Below the pieces are notes generated by a model. The model made no database searches and was not told the DNA's origin. It was given only the letters and a program-made list of their open reading frames with translations. Shown here in pieces: positions 24,577 to 33,400 of a stretch of DNA of 64,000 bases. The stretch is from positions 1 through 64,000 of the forward strand of contig NZ_JOJL01000024.1 of assembly GCF_000721705.1 (NCBI RefSeq). The letters are read 5' to 3'. Source of the DNA: Actinoplanes subtropicus. GTDB lineage: Bacteria > Actinomycetota > Actinomycetes > Mycobacteriales > Micromonosporaceae. Position 1 is the stretch's first letter. Every line of letters starts with the position of its first letter. A program made the position numbers and the translations under genes.

Positions 24577-27500
24577 ATGCGGGTGCTCCGCACCATCCTC
24601 GGAATGCTGCTGCTGACCATCGGCCTGCCGTCGCTGCTGGCCGGCGCGGGGCTGTGGGCGGCCATGCAGCACCGCGACCAGGGCGGCGCGTTCAGCGGCG
24701 ACCTGCAGCGGCTGATCACCCCCGGGTACGCCCTGGTCGTCCCGGACGTCGACCACCTGCTGCGGTCGGACGCCCCGTTCACCCGGCTCACCCACACCCA
24801 GCTGCGGATCACCGTGCGCAGCCAGGACGGGCCGGCCTTCGTCGGCATCGCGCCGACCGCCGCCGTCGACGAATACCTGTACGGCGTCCCGCACAGCACG
24901 GTGGAGTCGGTCGACATCGGTACCGGCGCGCTGCCGGTGGCCACCCGGATCGTCGGCGGCCGGCAGGCCCCGGCCGAGATCCCGGCGCGCGCGTCGTTCT
25001 GGCTGCGTACCGGGGACGGGGCGCTGGCCTGGTCGCCGGGGGAGGTCACCGGCGGGCCGTACAGCCTGGTCGTGATGAGCCCCGGGGCCAAGCCCGGTCT
25101 GCAGTTGACCACGACGGCGGAGTTGCGGCCGGGGTGGCTCGACTCGGGCACATGGGGGCTGCTGACCCTGGGGACGCTGCTGGTGATGGGCGGGCTGATC
25201 GTGCTGGCCTGGCCGGCGCGGCGGCGCGAGGTCGTGTACGTGGTCGAGCCGAGCCAGGTGCCGGACCTGATGGCGGCGATCGGTGCGCCGTTGCCGCTTT
25301 CGCTTGGGTCTTCGTCTTCGACGGATCGGGGTGCGGGGGCGCACCGGCCGCGAACGCTTGCGGAGGCGCAGCGGGCCGGTGCGCTGCCGTCGGGGGCGTT
25401 GCAGTTCACCTGGCCGCCGGTGGGGAGTCCGGCGCTTGCCGGGCCGGAGGCGGTGGCGATGCGGGGGGCGCCCAGCGCGGCCGAGTATGCGGCGGCTACG
25501 GCAATTCCCGGCAGTTCGGCTCCCCAGGTCATCGCCGGCCATCTCGTGGATTCCGAGGCCGGGTGTGTTGCCGCTTCGGCGGTTTCGGGTGGTTCTGCGT
25601 TTTCTGATGCTTCCGCTGTTTCGGGCGGTTCAGTTGTTACGCCCGCTCCCGTTGCGCCGGCTCCCGTTTCGCCTTCTTCCACTTCGTCCGTCGCGGTTTC
25701 GACCGGTTCGGCTTTGAACGGCTCGTCCGCTTCGCTTTCGTCCGTTTCGCTTTCGTCCGTTTCGCCGGCTCCCGTTTCGCCGGCTTCGGGTTCGCCGGCG
25801 CCAGGGGAGCCGCTCAGCTTCATTCGGCCGAAGTCGGCCGGTGGGCCGGTGTCGTTGCCGCTCGGCGATCCGCCGTCGGCGCCCGATCCGCTGTTCGGGC
25901 GGCGGAGCGAGCGTGGCCGGCGGAATCCGTCGACGCCGGCCGATCTGCCGATGTTTCATGCTTCCGCGGTCGACGCCTGGGTGGCGGAGACCGCCGCCGA
26001 GCGAGCCCGGGAAACCGAAGCGGCCGCCGCTGCCCGGTTGGCCGAGGTGGCCCGTAGGAAGGCGTCGACCGAGGAGGAACCGACTTCGCCCTCGTCGCCG
26101 GAATCGCGCCGGACCGGGCCGAGGCCGGGCGTCGACCGGCCCGGATCGGGTGGCGGACGGGTGCCGTCCGGGGACCGGGCCGTCGCCGCGGCCTACGAGG
26201 CGGGGGCCGCGGATGCGCGGGCCGCGCGCGGTGACTTCACGCCGGCGTCACCCGCCGAGCGGGAAACGGTGGCGGCATCGACGGCCGGTCGGGAGTCGAT
26301 GATGGCTTCGGCCGGGCGTGACCCCCGCGCGGCCGCCCAGCGGGTCTCCGTGATCACCGGTCCGAACGCGACCGACTGGGCCGCGACCGGCTTGACGCGC
26401 GCGGATTCGCGCCGCGTCGGGCGTCAGCCGTCGCCGGGCGTCGGGCAGGGATCGCCCTCGCGCGTCCCGGTTCCCGCCGCCGGGCCGACCTCAAAGACCT
26501 CGACCGCGCCGACCTCGACCGCGCCGACCTCGACCGCGCCGACCTCGACCGCGCCGACCTCGACCGCACCGGCTGCGGCCGCGTCTACCGGGATCAAGCC
26601 GGCCCAGAACAAGCCGGTTGCGGCCAAGACGGTCCAAGGCGGCGGCACTACCACCGCTGATCCCAGGGCATCGGCGAAGGCGGGACCGACGAGCGTGCCG
26701 ACTAGGGCCGAGGGGGAGCGGCCGACTCCGTTCCCCAAGGTCTTCGGGCTGGGGCGGCCCTCGGTGGCAGCGGCCGAGCGGGCCGCCGGTGACGCAGAAC
26801 TCGGTCGAGCAATGGTGAGCGCGGGGCCCGCAGGCGCTACCGTGCAACGCGAAGAATTCTCGGTTAGTTCCGAGGGTGTGGGCTCCCTCCAGCGCGCCAC
26901 TCCGGGCGCCCCCGCCGAGTCGTCGAATTCCGCGACGACCGCGAGCGCCGGCGCCGAGCCGCCCCTAACCGCCAGTAGGGCGCGGCAGGCCGCGGGAGCG
27001 GACACCGGGACCGGTCACCACGACCGCACTCCGGTGTCCGCTCCCCAGCCGAACTCGATCATCGCATCCTCCGGCGCCGCCCCCGACGAGCCCGACCGGC
27101 CCGCGGAGCCGAAGGGCGCCCCCCATCGCCCGTCGCCGCGCCAGTCGCCCGCGGGCAGTCCGGCGCCCGACCGAGCGGCCACGTCGCCGGCACCCGGCCG
27201 AGCGGCCACGCCGCCAGCGCCCGACCGAGCGGCCACGCCGCCGACAGCCGACCGAGCGGCCACGTCGCCGGCACTCGGCCGAGCGGCCACGCCGCCCGCG
27301 CCCGGCCGAACGGCCGCGCCGACTCAGCCCGCCGACCAGGACCGCGCTCCGACCGACGGGAGCGCACCGGCCTCGGCCCGAACGACCGACTCGGCCGCCG
27401 CAGGGGTGGGGCGGACGTCCGATGCCGCTCGAGCCGACAAGACGCCCGGCGGCCCGGCGGACGTCCCGGCTGGGGAAACTGGGGCGGCCCGAGCGGCGAA

Positions 27501-28404
27501 CGGCGGTCCGGAAGTATCCGCCGTGATGCACGCGATGGCACGCGGCGAGCGGATCGCCGGCCCGGGCGCTGTCCCGCCGGCGGCGAACGGGTCGGTCGCG
27601 GCCGAGTTCACCCCCGATGGGCCGCCCGAAGTCCTCCCGAACACGCGGCCAACCCAGCCCGAGGAGGGCATCGGCGTCGCGGGCCGGCTGCCCGGACTCG
27701 GTGGCCGTCCGACGCCGGCCGCCTGGCGCCGGGCCGCGGAGTCGGTAGCCGCCCGAGCCGCGGCCGCCCAAGCGCAGCCCGAACCCGCGGCCGATGTCGC
27801 CGACCCGCCCGCCGAGCCGGGGGCAAAACCGGCCAAGACCACTCGAGCACGTGCCACCAAGGCCACCAAGGCGGCCGCCCCCAAGAAAGCGGCCGCGACC
27901 AAGGCGTCCCCGACGACGGCTTCCCCAGCAAAGGCGTCCTCGACCACGGCCGCGTCGGCAAAGACGACCCCGGCTAAGGCAGCCCCGGCCAAGGCAACGT
28001 CGACTGCTGCCAAGGCGACGCCGGCCGCGACGAAGTCCACCGCGGCGGACAAACCCGCCGTCACCCGCTCGACATCGACAACCGCCGCCAAGTCGGCCAC
28101 CCGGGCCGCGGCGTCGAGCGCAAGCAGGGTGACCCCAGCCGCCGCGAGCGAGACGACGGCGGCGGGCTCCGGGAATGCGACGCCAGGCGTCGCGGCACCC
28201 GCGACCTCGGCGAATCCTGGGCATCCGGTATCGGCCGCGGCGGGCCGGATGTCGGATTACCAGCGGGAAGCGGCCGAACTCCTCGCCGCCTCGGCGCTGC
28301 GCCGGCGCCGCCGAACCGTTACGAACCCCGCGGCGATCGAGCCGGCCTCGCCCGAGCCGGTGCGCCGCCGCCGGGCCGCCCCGACCCCTCCCGAGGACGA
28401 CTGA
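24577..28404 (+). CDS. membrane-anchored protein with ~1000-residue disordered cytoplasmic tail
   Basis: A 1275-residue protein from ATG 24577 (AAGGGGGAG upstream). Residues 1-230 are ordered: helix ILGMLLLTIGLPSLLAGAGLW, an extracytoplasmic beta domain, then helix WGLLTLGTLLVMGGLIVLAW. The rest is Ala/Pro/Ser/Thr-rich and predicted disordered: a Ser/Val/Pro block (about 350-410), a pentapeptide array, a nonapeptide array and a Lys/Ala/Thr segment (about 1085-1190, KAAAPKKAAATKAS) like histone-H1 tails. The last residues MSDYQREAAELLAASALRRRRR again look conserved. The function is unknown; the basic tail could contact nucleic acid or the cytoskeleton. Base composition is extremely biased, so antisense frames stay open. 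Confidence 0.75.
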   Translation: MRVLRTILGMLLLTIGLPSLLAGAGLWAAMQHRDQGGAFSGDLQRLITPGYALVVPDVDHLLRSDAPFTRLTHTQLRITVRSQDGPAFVGIAPTAAVDEYLYGVPHSTVESVDIGTGALPVATRIVGGRQAPAEIPARASFWLRTGDGALAWSPGEVTGGPYSLVVMSPGAKPGLQLTTTAELRPGWLDSGTWGLLTLGTLLVMGGLIVLAWPARRREVVYVVEPSQVPDLMAAIGAPLPLSLGSSSSTDRGAGAHRPRTLAEAQRAGALPSGALQFTWPPVGSPALAGPEAVAMRGAPSAAEYAAATAIPGSSAPQVIAGHLVDSEAGCVAASAVSGGSAFSDASAVSGGSVVTPAPVAPAPVSPSSTSSVAVSTGSALNGSSASLSSVSLSSVSPAPVSPASGSPAPGEPLSFIRPKSAGGPVSLPLGDPPSAPDPLFGRRSERGRRNPSTPADLPMFHASAVDAWVAETAAERARETEAAAAARLAEVARRKASTEEEPTSPSSPESRRTGPRPGVDRPGSGGGRVPSGDRAVAAAYEAGAADARAARGDFTPASPAERETVAASTAGRESMMASAGRDPRAAAQRVSVITGPNATDWAATGLTRADSRRVGRQPSPGVGQGSPSRVPVPAAGPTSKTSTAPTSTAPTSTAPTSTAPTSTAPAAAASTGIKPAQNKPVAAKTVQGGGTTTADPRASAKAGPTSVPTRAEGERPTPFPKVFGLGRPSVAAAERAAGDAELGRAMVSAGPAGATVQREEFSVSSEGVGSLQRATPGAPAESSNSATTASAGAEPPLTASRARQAAGADTGTGHHDRTPVSAPQPNSIIASSGAAPDEPDRPAEPKGAPHRPSPRQSPAGSPAPDRAATSPAPGRAATPPAPDRAATPPTADRAATSPALGRAATPPAPGRTAAPTQPADQDRAPTDGSAPASARTTDSAAAGVGRTSDAARADKTPGGPADVPAGETGAARAANGGPEVSAVMHAMARGERIAGPGAVPPAANGSVAAEFTPDGPPEVLPNTRPTQPEEGIGVAGRLPGLGGRPTPAAWRRAAESVAARAAAAQAQPEPAADVADPPAEPGAKPAKTTRARATKATKAAAPKKAAATKASPTTASPAKASSTTAASAKTTPAKAAPAKATSTAAKATPAATKSTAADKPAVTRSTSTTAAKSATRAAASSASRVTPAAASETTAAGSGNATPGVAAPATSANPGHPVSAAAGRMSDYQREAAELLAASALRRRRRTVTNPAAIEPASPEPVRRRRAAPTPPEDD
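26496..26570 (+). repeat. five tandem 15-bp units
   Basis: GACCTCGACCGCGCC is repeated five times head to tail (last copy one change), encoding a Thr-Ser-Thr-Ala-Pro pentapeptide array inside the disordered tail. Confidence 0.9.
27169..27321 (+). repeat. about six degenerate 27-bp units
   Basis: The encoded nonapeptide is of the form (D/G)RAAT(S/P)PAP, six copies with substitutions mainly at position 1 and 6, within the disordered tail of the same protein. Confidence 0.85.
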
Positions 28405-28435
28405 CCACCCTGCTGAGCTGGGCAAAGGAAGAACG

Positions 28436-28472
28436 AAAGGGCCCTCCGCGCTGCCGACGCGGAGGGCCCTTT
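28436..28472 (+). terminator. strong hairpin terminator
   Basis: Perfect 15-bp stem (AAAGGGCCCTCCGCG and its complement) with a 7-nt loop, 32 bp after the stop codon at 28404. The A-tract and T-tract at the two feet make it potentially bidirectional. Confidence 0.9.
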
Positions 28473-28656
28473 ACCGGGGGAACGGAGTAACCGAAGGGGG
28501 GCTTCGTCCGTTAAGACCAGTTTATCCCGCGAAGCACCCAACTGGGAAGTCCCGCCCCGAAAGCGGGCAAAACGCGTCCCCGGGCGGGTCGTGCCCGGAC
28601 GGGTGGGCCGTTGGGACGTACCGCCGACACGCCGTACGCGGGCGTAGGCTGTCGGC

Positions 28657-29247
28657 GTGGCTGATCTTCTGGTGTGGATCGACTGTGAGATGACCGGTCT
28701 CGACCTCGGTAAGGACAAGCTCATCGAGGTCGCGGCTCTGGTCACCGACCCCGAGCTCAACGTGCTGGGCGAGGGCGTCGACCTGGTGATCCACGCCGAC
28801 GACGCGGCGCTGGACGCGATGCCCCCGGTGGTGCGCGACATGCACGCCAAATCCGGGCTCACCGAGGAGGTCCGGCGCTCGGCCATCACGCTCGCCGAGG
28901 CGGAGGAGCAGGTCCTCGCGTACGTGCAGGAATTTGTCCCGAATCCCCGCACCGCCCCGCTCTGCGGCAATTCGATCGCCACCGACCGCGGCTTCCTCGC
29001 CCGGGACATGCCGACGCTCGACGCGTTCCTCCACTATCGGATGATCGACGTCTCCTCGATCAAGGAGTTGTGCCGCCGCTGGTACCCGCGGGTGTACTTC
29101 GGCCAGCCGCCCAAGGGCCTCGCCCACCGGGCCCTCGCCGACATCCGCGAAAGCATCCGTGAGCTGGAGTATTACCGCCGTACGATCTTCGTCCCGCTGC
29201 CCGGCCCGGACGTCGAGGCGGCCAAGGCCATCGCCGCCGAGTTGTAG
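28657..29247 (+). CDS. orn: oligoribonuclease
   Basis: A 196-residue 3'-5' exonuclease that degrades very short RNAs and linear cyclic-dinucleotide products. All DEDDh motifs are visible: [10 protein letters not shown] (Asp, Glu), the middle Asp in [10 protein letters not shown], and [11 protein letters not shown] (His, Asp). Length is normal for the family. The start is GTG 28657, six nt after a TAGGCT box, so the mRNA is probably leaderless. It stands alone upstream of tRNA-His. Essential or nearly so in many bacteria; the mobile element is inserted just downstream without touching it. Confidence 0.95.
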   Translation: MADLLVWIDCEMTGLDLGKDKLIEVAALVTDPELNVLGEGVDLVIHADDAALDAMPPVVRDMHAKSGLTEEVRRSAITLAEAEEQVLAYVQEFVPNPRTAPLCGNSIATDRGFLARDMPTLDAFLHYRMIDVSSIKELCRRWYPRVYFGQPPKGLAHRALADIRESIRELEYYRRTIFVPLPGPDVEAAKAIAAEL

Positions 29248-29340
29248 GTCACCCGCCCGCGCCGGTAACCCGCTCGACGACCCCCGCGGGGATGCCGCTA
29301 TGATTGGCGCGCACCACGGGGCAAGTTCCTCGTGCGCGAT

Positions 29341-29417
29341 GGTGGTCGTAGCTCAGCTGGTAGAGCACCGGGTTGTGGTCCCGGGTGTCGCGGGTTCAAG
29401 TCCCGTCGATCACCCCA
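29341..29417 (+). tRNA. tRNA-His(GUG), integration target
   Basis: Acceptor stem GTGGTCG/CGATCAC, with G at 29341 as the extra -1 guanosine opposite C73, D-arm GCTCAGCTGGTAGAGC, anticodon GTG (29373-29375) in CGGGTTGTGGTCCCG, T-arm GCGGGTTCAAGTCCCGT, and CCA encoded at 29415-29417. A TATGAT -10 box lies at 29299-29304. The 3' part from 29371 is identical to 46961 onward and is supplied by the inserted element, which keeps the tRNA intact. Confidence 0.95.
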
Positions 29418-29420
29418 TCG
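29371..29420 (+). repeat. attL, 50-bp direct repeat
   Basis: Begins GGTTGTGGTCCCGGG and ends CGATCACCCCATCG; covers the anticodon loop to just past CCA of tRNA-His. Identical over 50 bp to 46961-47010; flanking bases differ on both sides. Confidence 0.95.
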
Positions 29421-29432
29421 AAAGTCCAGGTC

Positions 29433-29466
29433 AAAGGGCCTGACTGCGAAAGCGGTCAGGCCCTTT
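29433..29466. terminator. bidirectional terminator between tRNA-His and integrase
   Basis: Perfect 12-bp stem AAAGGGCCTGAC / GTCAGGCCCTTT around TGCGAAAGCG, with a T-run at one foot and an A-run at the other. It ends both the rightward tRNA transcript and the leftward integrase transcript and replaces the chromosomal terminator now at 47015. Confidence 0.85.
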
Positions 29467-29471
29467 GCCGT

Positions 29472-30938
29472 TCAGGTGTCCGAATTTGGGAGCAGATTGG
29501 GAGCGGAGCCTCCCAACGGGAGCCGCCGGGGCGGGTCGGCCAGCGCCATCAGAGCCGCGTTCAGCGCCGGAACGGCCGACGTGGGAGACAGGGCCGCGCG
29601 GGCACGCAGCGACGCCTCCCAGCGCCGCTGAAGTGCGTCACGGATCTCGCTGAGCATCCGGTCGGTGACGTGGCTGTAGATCCCGCGCATGCCCGGCACC
29701 TCATGCCCCATCTGCTGCGACTGCGCGACGTACGGAATGCCGTCCTCATCCATCCAGGTCTGATAGCCGTGCCGCTGGCCATGCGGCGTCAGACCGGACA
29801 GGATCGGTTGCCACGACGCAATCCGCGAATCGTCCGTGACCCGCGGACGGCCCCGACCCTGCGGCGCCGTATAGGGCTGCCCCGCTTGTGCTGCCGGCCA
29901 GGGCGGCAACGGTTTGCCCGGCCACGGATATTGGTGGTCGACCAAAACCGGCATTCGCGGGCGGCTCGCGGAGCGCTGCGGATACCACCCATCAGCGGCC
30001 GGCCGGAAAATCCTCTCGCTGAAATTCGACCGCCGATAGTGGCTCGCCTGTGCGGTGAGGAAAGCGTACGAGTCTCCCGCGCACCACGGAATGTGGTTCT
30101 TCTCGTCGAGTACAGGAACACACGAACACTTCAGCGATACGTCCGATAGCAGGTGCCGCCTCAACATGCCGTTCAGGAACGGAGGCGTTGCCACCGTCCG
30201 CATGGACCCGTCCTTGGGGCGGCCACGATAGAACCGCCCATTGAGTTCGTACAGCTTCCAATGCAGGTCGATCGCGTCGGAATAGATCAGATCTGGCGGG
30301 AGGCCGAGAAGCTCGCTCCAGCGGCATCCCGTGTACGCCACCGTGATATCGGCGATAAAAGTAGCGTCCAGCCCTGAAATGGTCGCCGCTCGTTCGGCGA
30401 TCAGGAGCACTTGCAGGGGGGACGCCCAGACTTTCGCCTCTTTCTCGATGCGTTCGATCCGGCTCCCGCCTTTTCGCCCCTTCCCCTTGCTCTTGGCCGC
30501 TGGGTTGAGCGGAATGTACCGAGGGACCGCGTCCGCAAGCGCCGTCGAAAGAGCGCCACGGGCGTTGGCTGCCGTCTTCTTCGAGTATCCAGCGGCGAAC
30601 AGCCCCTTCTCCCACTTCGAGATTCCCTCGTTCGTCAGCGCCAACAGGGTGCGCTCACCGAGATCGGGGAGGACGATCACCTCGAACAGGTAGCGGTAGC
30701 TGTCCAGTGTGCTCGGTTCGAGGTCGAGGGCAGGGAACCAGATATTGACCCACTCGGTCAACGTCATCCGGCCGCCGCGAGGATCGACATACCGATGTGC
30801 ACGGATCGCCGCTTCCTGATCCCGCGCGTAAGTCTCAGCCGCTGTCTTGGTGGTAAAGCCTGGCTCGGACTCCAGCGCTCCACCTGGTCCCCGCCAGCGG
30901 GCGCGCCACAGATTGCCGCGCTTTTCTGCATACCCCAT
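29472..30938 (-). CDS. int: tyrosine site-specific integrase
   Basis: A 488-residue recombinase. The N-terminal arm-binding domain (GNLWRARWRGPGGALESEPGF) is followed by a SAM-like core-binding domain (TLTEWVNIWFPALDLEPSTLDSYRYLF split) and the catalytic domain with Arg in GCRWSELLG (about 205), H-x-x-R in TPHGQRHGYQTW (about 385), His in MGHEVPGMRG and the Tyr nucleophile in GIYSHV (about 421). The catalytic domain is enlarged by an insert with CSCVP and WCAGD that may bind metal. It adjoins attL and should recombine the 50-bp tRNA-His sites. ATG 30938 has AAAGGAATC upstream; 26 nt separate it from the excisionase stop. Confidence 0.95.
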   Translation of the reverse strand: MGYAEKRGNLWRARWRGPGGALESEPGFTTKTAAETYARDQEAAIRAHRYVDPRGGRMTLTEWVNIWFPALDLEPSTLDSYRYLFEVIVLPDLGERTLLALTNEGISKWEKGLFAAGYSKKTAANARGALSTALADAVPRYIPLNPAAKSKGKGRKGGSRIERIEKEAKVWASPLQVLLIAERAATISGLDATFIADITVAYTGCRWSELLGLPPDLIYSDAIDLHWKLYELNGRFYRGRPKDGSMRTVATPPFLNGMLRRHLLSDVSLKCSCVPVLDEKNHIPWCAGDSYAFLTAQASHYRRSNFSERIFRPAADGWYPQRSASRPRMPVLVDHQYPWPGKPLPPWPAAQAGQPYTAPQGRGRPRVTDDSRIASWQPILSGLTPHGQRHGYQTWMDEDGIPYVAQSQQMGHEVPGMRGIYSHVTDRMLSEIRDALQRRWEASLRARAALSPTSAVPALNAALMALADPPRRLPLGGSAPNLLPNSDT

Positions 30939-30964
30939 GAACGAAGATTCCTTTCCGGTCGCGA

Positions 30965-31312
30965 TTAGGCGGCAGACTGGCTCAGTCGGCGAGAGGTACG
31001 GGGACGCGGTTGAAGCGGAACAACTCGCGGATCGGTGACCTCGACAGGCGAACGACGCTTACGCCGAACCGCAGGAATGACCTGTGATGTCGGCTGAGCG
31101 GGAACGTTCGGGGTCTCCTCGTATTCCGCGACGATCCGATGTAGGTGATCCGGCAAGAAGTGGTAACTGCCGCCGAGCATCGTGAACGGAATGCGACGGG
31201 CGGCAGCCCTTCTCTCCAGCCAGCTCTTTTTCACCCGCAGGATCACTGCGGCCTCATCGATGGTGAAGACTTCAGGGACCAATCCGGTGATTTCCCGGGC
31301 TGGCGTGGTCAT
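30965..31312 (-). CDS. xis: excisionase / MerR-like helix-turn-helix protein
   Basis: A 115-residue protein with a winged-helix of the excisionase type, FTIDEAAVILRVKKSWLERRAAARRIPFTMLGG, then SYHFLPDHLHRIVAEYE, and a basic tail (RRKRRSPVEV). It should bend DNA at the attachment sites and set the direction of recombination. ATG 31312 follows AAGGAGG at 5-nt spacing. It precedes and is probably co-transcribed with int, the usual AICE order. Confidence 0.88.
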   Translation of the reverse strand: MTTPAREITGLVPEVFTIDEAAVILRVKKSWLERRAAARRIPFTMLGGSYHFLPDHLHRIVAEYEETPNVPAQPTSQVIPAVRRKRRSPVEVTDPRVVPLQPRPRTSRRLSQSAA

Positions 31313-31558
31313 GCAGCCTCCTTGGAACGTGCATCGGGCCGCCTGGAACGGCCCGACAGCGCCCGTTCCACGCATGAGGGGTGTAGTCGGGACAGTCAGG
31401 GGTGGTGGTTCGTGACCGAGCCGTACAGCGGGCCGCTGAGAGTCACGCTGAGCCAAGATCTCGACGTGGTCGGTATGAAGGGATGCACCGATGTGTGTGC
31501 GTGGCTCTCAGGCGGTTCGGGTTTCGCGCCGTCTTGGATCGGGCTGGATTGGCTGAAA

Positions 31559-31777
31559 CATCTCCGCATCTCCGCAGCAGGGGGTCTGACCTGCTGTTTT
31601 GTGCTGCGGAGATGGCCGGAAACCATCTCCGCGCATCTCCGCATCTCCGCATGATCTTGGGACGGGTTGGGTTGCGGAGATGCGGAGATGCGCGGAGATC
31701 CGATCTGTCGCATCTCCGCAGCGTGTTTTCCCTGGTAGAGGGACGTTTCTTCGGTGGCTTGCGGAGATGCGGAGATG
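31559..31777. repeat. near dyad-symmetric array of CATCTCCGC units, candidate replication origin
   Basis: Twelve copies of an 8-10 bp unit (CATCTCCG, mostly CATCTCCGCA) in six blocks: two forward (31559-31576), one reverse (31605-31614), three forward (31624-31651), three reverse (31673-31699), one forward (31711-31720), two reverse (31760-31777). The order 2+,1-,3+/3-,1+,2- is mirror-symmetric about 31662. The central blocks form a 27-bp inverted repeat with a 21-bp spacer. It fills the 483-bp gap (31313-31795) between the helicase-like gene and xis, where no gene is seen. Binding by the element's replication proteins or TraB is inferred. Confidence 0.85.
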
Positions 31778-31795
31778 TTTCAGCGGGGTTGGGGG

Positions 31796-33400
31796 TTACC
31801 CGCGGTGGTGCTCGACGTGGAAAACAGATCGGTCGCCGCGTTCGGAGGGTTCGGCGCGGAGGACCCATTCGCCGCGCCACCTGCCGTTTTGGCCGGTGAG
31901 CATGCGCCCGAGCGGGACCGCGTTGGGCAAACGGCCGTTCTTGCTGGTGATGAACAAGCCGTCCCACGGGTCGTGCAGGTCCCCGCCGATCTGCACGGGG
32001 TCGGCGCTGCGGCGTAGCTCGGCCGCAGTGACCGGAGAGCTTCCGTGCCGTTCGTGCCATGCCGACAGGAAGCCGCGCCAGCGGATTTCGTCCTCATCGA
32101 CGCTGCGGACCTCGGCGATGTTGGTCAGGAACCCGTCGATGCCGTGGTGGGCGAGGAACCCGCCGAGGGCTTGCGCCCATGGGGTGAACTGCCGCATCGA
32201 GATCCCGACCGCGCGGGGCGCGCCGGCGCGGGTCCAGTCCAGGACCAGGATCAGGACGTGCCAGAGCACGGTCATCTGGTTGGCCGGAATGGTGATCCAC
32301 TGGTCGAGGTGCGGGATACCGAACCCGGTCTGGTCCCGCGATTCGGGGTGCGGCATGTCCGGATCGAGGTGGACCCGCACCGTACGGGAGGCCATGTCCC
32401 CGCCGACCTGGAGATTGTTCCCGGTCGCCATCCACAGCCGGTCATTGACCGACGCGACGTTGCGGGAGGTGCCCAACTGCCGGTCGGACCATTCCCGCTG
32501 AGTGATCAACTGGGCTAGTACGGCCGAGTCGATGACGGTGCCTTCTTCCAGGTTGTCCCAGATGACCACGCCGATCTGATCGGCGAATACCGCCGTGATC
32601 GACTTGCGCAGTTCGCCGTCCTCATCGGGCCAGGTGAGGATTTTCTGCCCGTAGAGCATGCCCGGCCCGCCGGTCAGGATGCTCTTGCCGGAGGCGGGCA
32701 TGGTCGCGTCGATCAGCCCGAACGGGGTCAGGCTGCGGGTGAAGTGCCGCAGGATTGGCGTGGCCAGCAGCGCCACATAGTTGGCCCGGTCGGCCGGCGA
32801 TGACCAGGGGAAGTCGCGCAGGAACCGGCCGAGCAGGAACGCCCGCGCCTCGCCCACCTGCTGCGAGCTCGGCTTGTCCGGAACGGGCGGTAGGTCGACC
32901 TTGGAGGCTAGGTAGAGGCCTGTCGCGGGGTCGTAGCCGGGGGCCTGCAACAGGGTGCCGTCCCGGCGCAGCACCGGCGCCCCGATGATCGCTCGCAGGG
33001 CGGGGACGCCGGGCCAGGTCTTACCGGCCAGCACGGCCGCCATCACCTCGCGCGACGGGGTGCATTCCTCGTCGTAGGGTTCCATCTCACCGTCCTTGTC
33101 CTTGCGGTATTTGGTGCGGTACACGTGCGCGTGTTGCGCGAGCAGCCCGGCCAGGCCGGCCGGGTTGACCGGGCTCGCCGTGACCGGCAGCGGGGAGTCC
33201 TCATCGGCGGCGCCGGCCAGCCCACCGGAGACGGTCTCCATGTGGGTGAGCGCCCCGTCGGACACGTACGTGTCGGGCAGCAGACCCGTGGTCAGTTCCT
33301 TCTTGAGGGTGCGGATCGTCTCCGGCCCGGTGCCGACCTTGACCCGCCGCGCGCCGTCCACGGCGTCCGGGCCGCCGTCGTGTGCCTGACCGCGGGTCAT
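31796..33400 (-). CDS. P-loop helicase/primase-associated replication protein
   Basis: A 534-residue protein. A Walker-A-like motif PASGKSIL (about 234-241) and a Walker-B-like IGVVIWDNLEEG (about 275) are followed by ATGNNLQVGGDMASRTVRVHLDPD, the sensor/arginine region of phage-type helicases or D5-like ATPases. The N-terminal part carries a mixed domain with KYRKDKDGEMEPYDEECTPSREV. With the Prim-Pol protein it should start and drive element replication. ATG 33400 overlaps the methyltransferase stop (ATGA), with GGAG upstream. It ends just before the dyad repeat array. Confidence 0.8.
   Translation of the reverse strand: MTRGQAHDGGPDAVDGARRVKVGTGPETIRTLKKELTTGLLPDTYVSDGALTHMETVSGGLAGAADEDSPLPVTASPVNPAGLAGLLAQHAHVYRTKYRKDKDGEMEPYDEECTPSREVMAAVLAGKTWPGVPALRAIIGAPVLRRDGTLLQAPGYDPATGLYLASKVDLPPVPDKPSSQQVGEARAFLLGRFLRDFPWSSPADRANYVALLATPILRHFTRSLTPFGLIDATMPASGKSILTGGPGMLYGQKILTWPDEDGELRKSITAVFADQIGVVIWDNLEEGTVIDSAVLAQLITQREWSDRQLGTSRNVASVNDRLWMATGNNLQVGGDMASRTVRVHLDPDMPHPESRDQTGFGIPHLDQWITIPANQMTVLWHVLILVLDWTRAGAPRAVGISMRQFTPWAQALGGFLAHHGIDGFLTNIAEVRSVDEDEIRWRGFLSAWHERHGSSPVTAAELRRSADPVQIGGDLHDPWDGLFITSKNGRLPNAVPLGRMLTGQNGRWRGEWVLRAEPSERGDRSVFHVEHHRG

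Noticed and set aside
31559..31777. CATCTCCG array read as CRISPR
   Set aside because: Units are 8-10 bp, in both orientations and symmetric; this is an origin- or operator-like layout.
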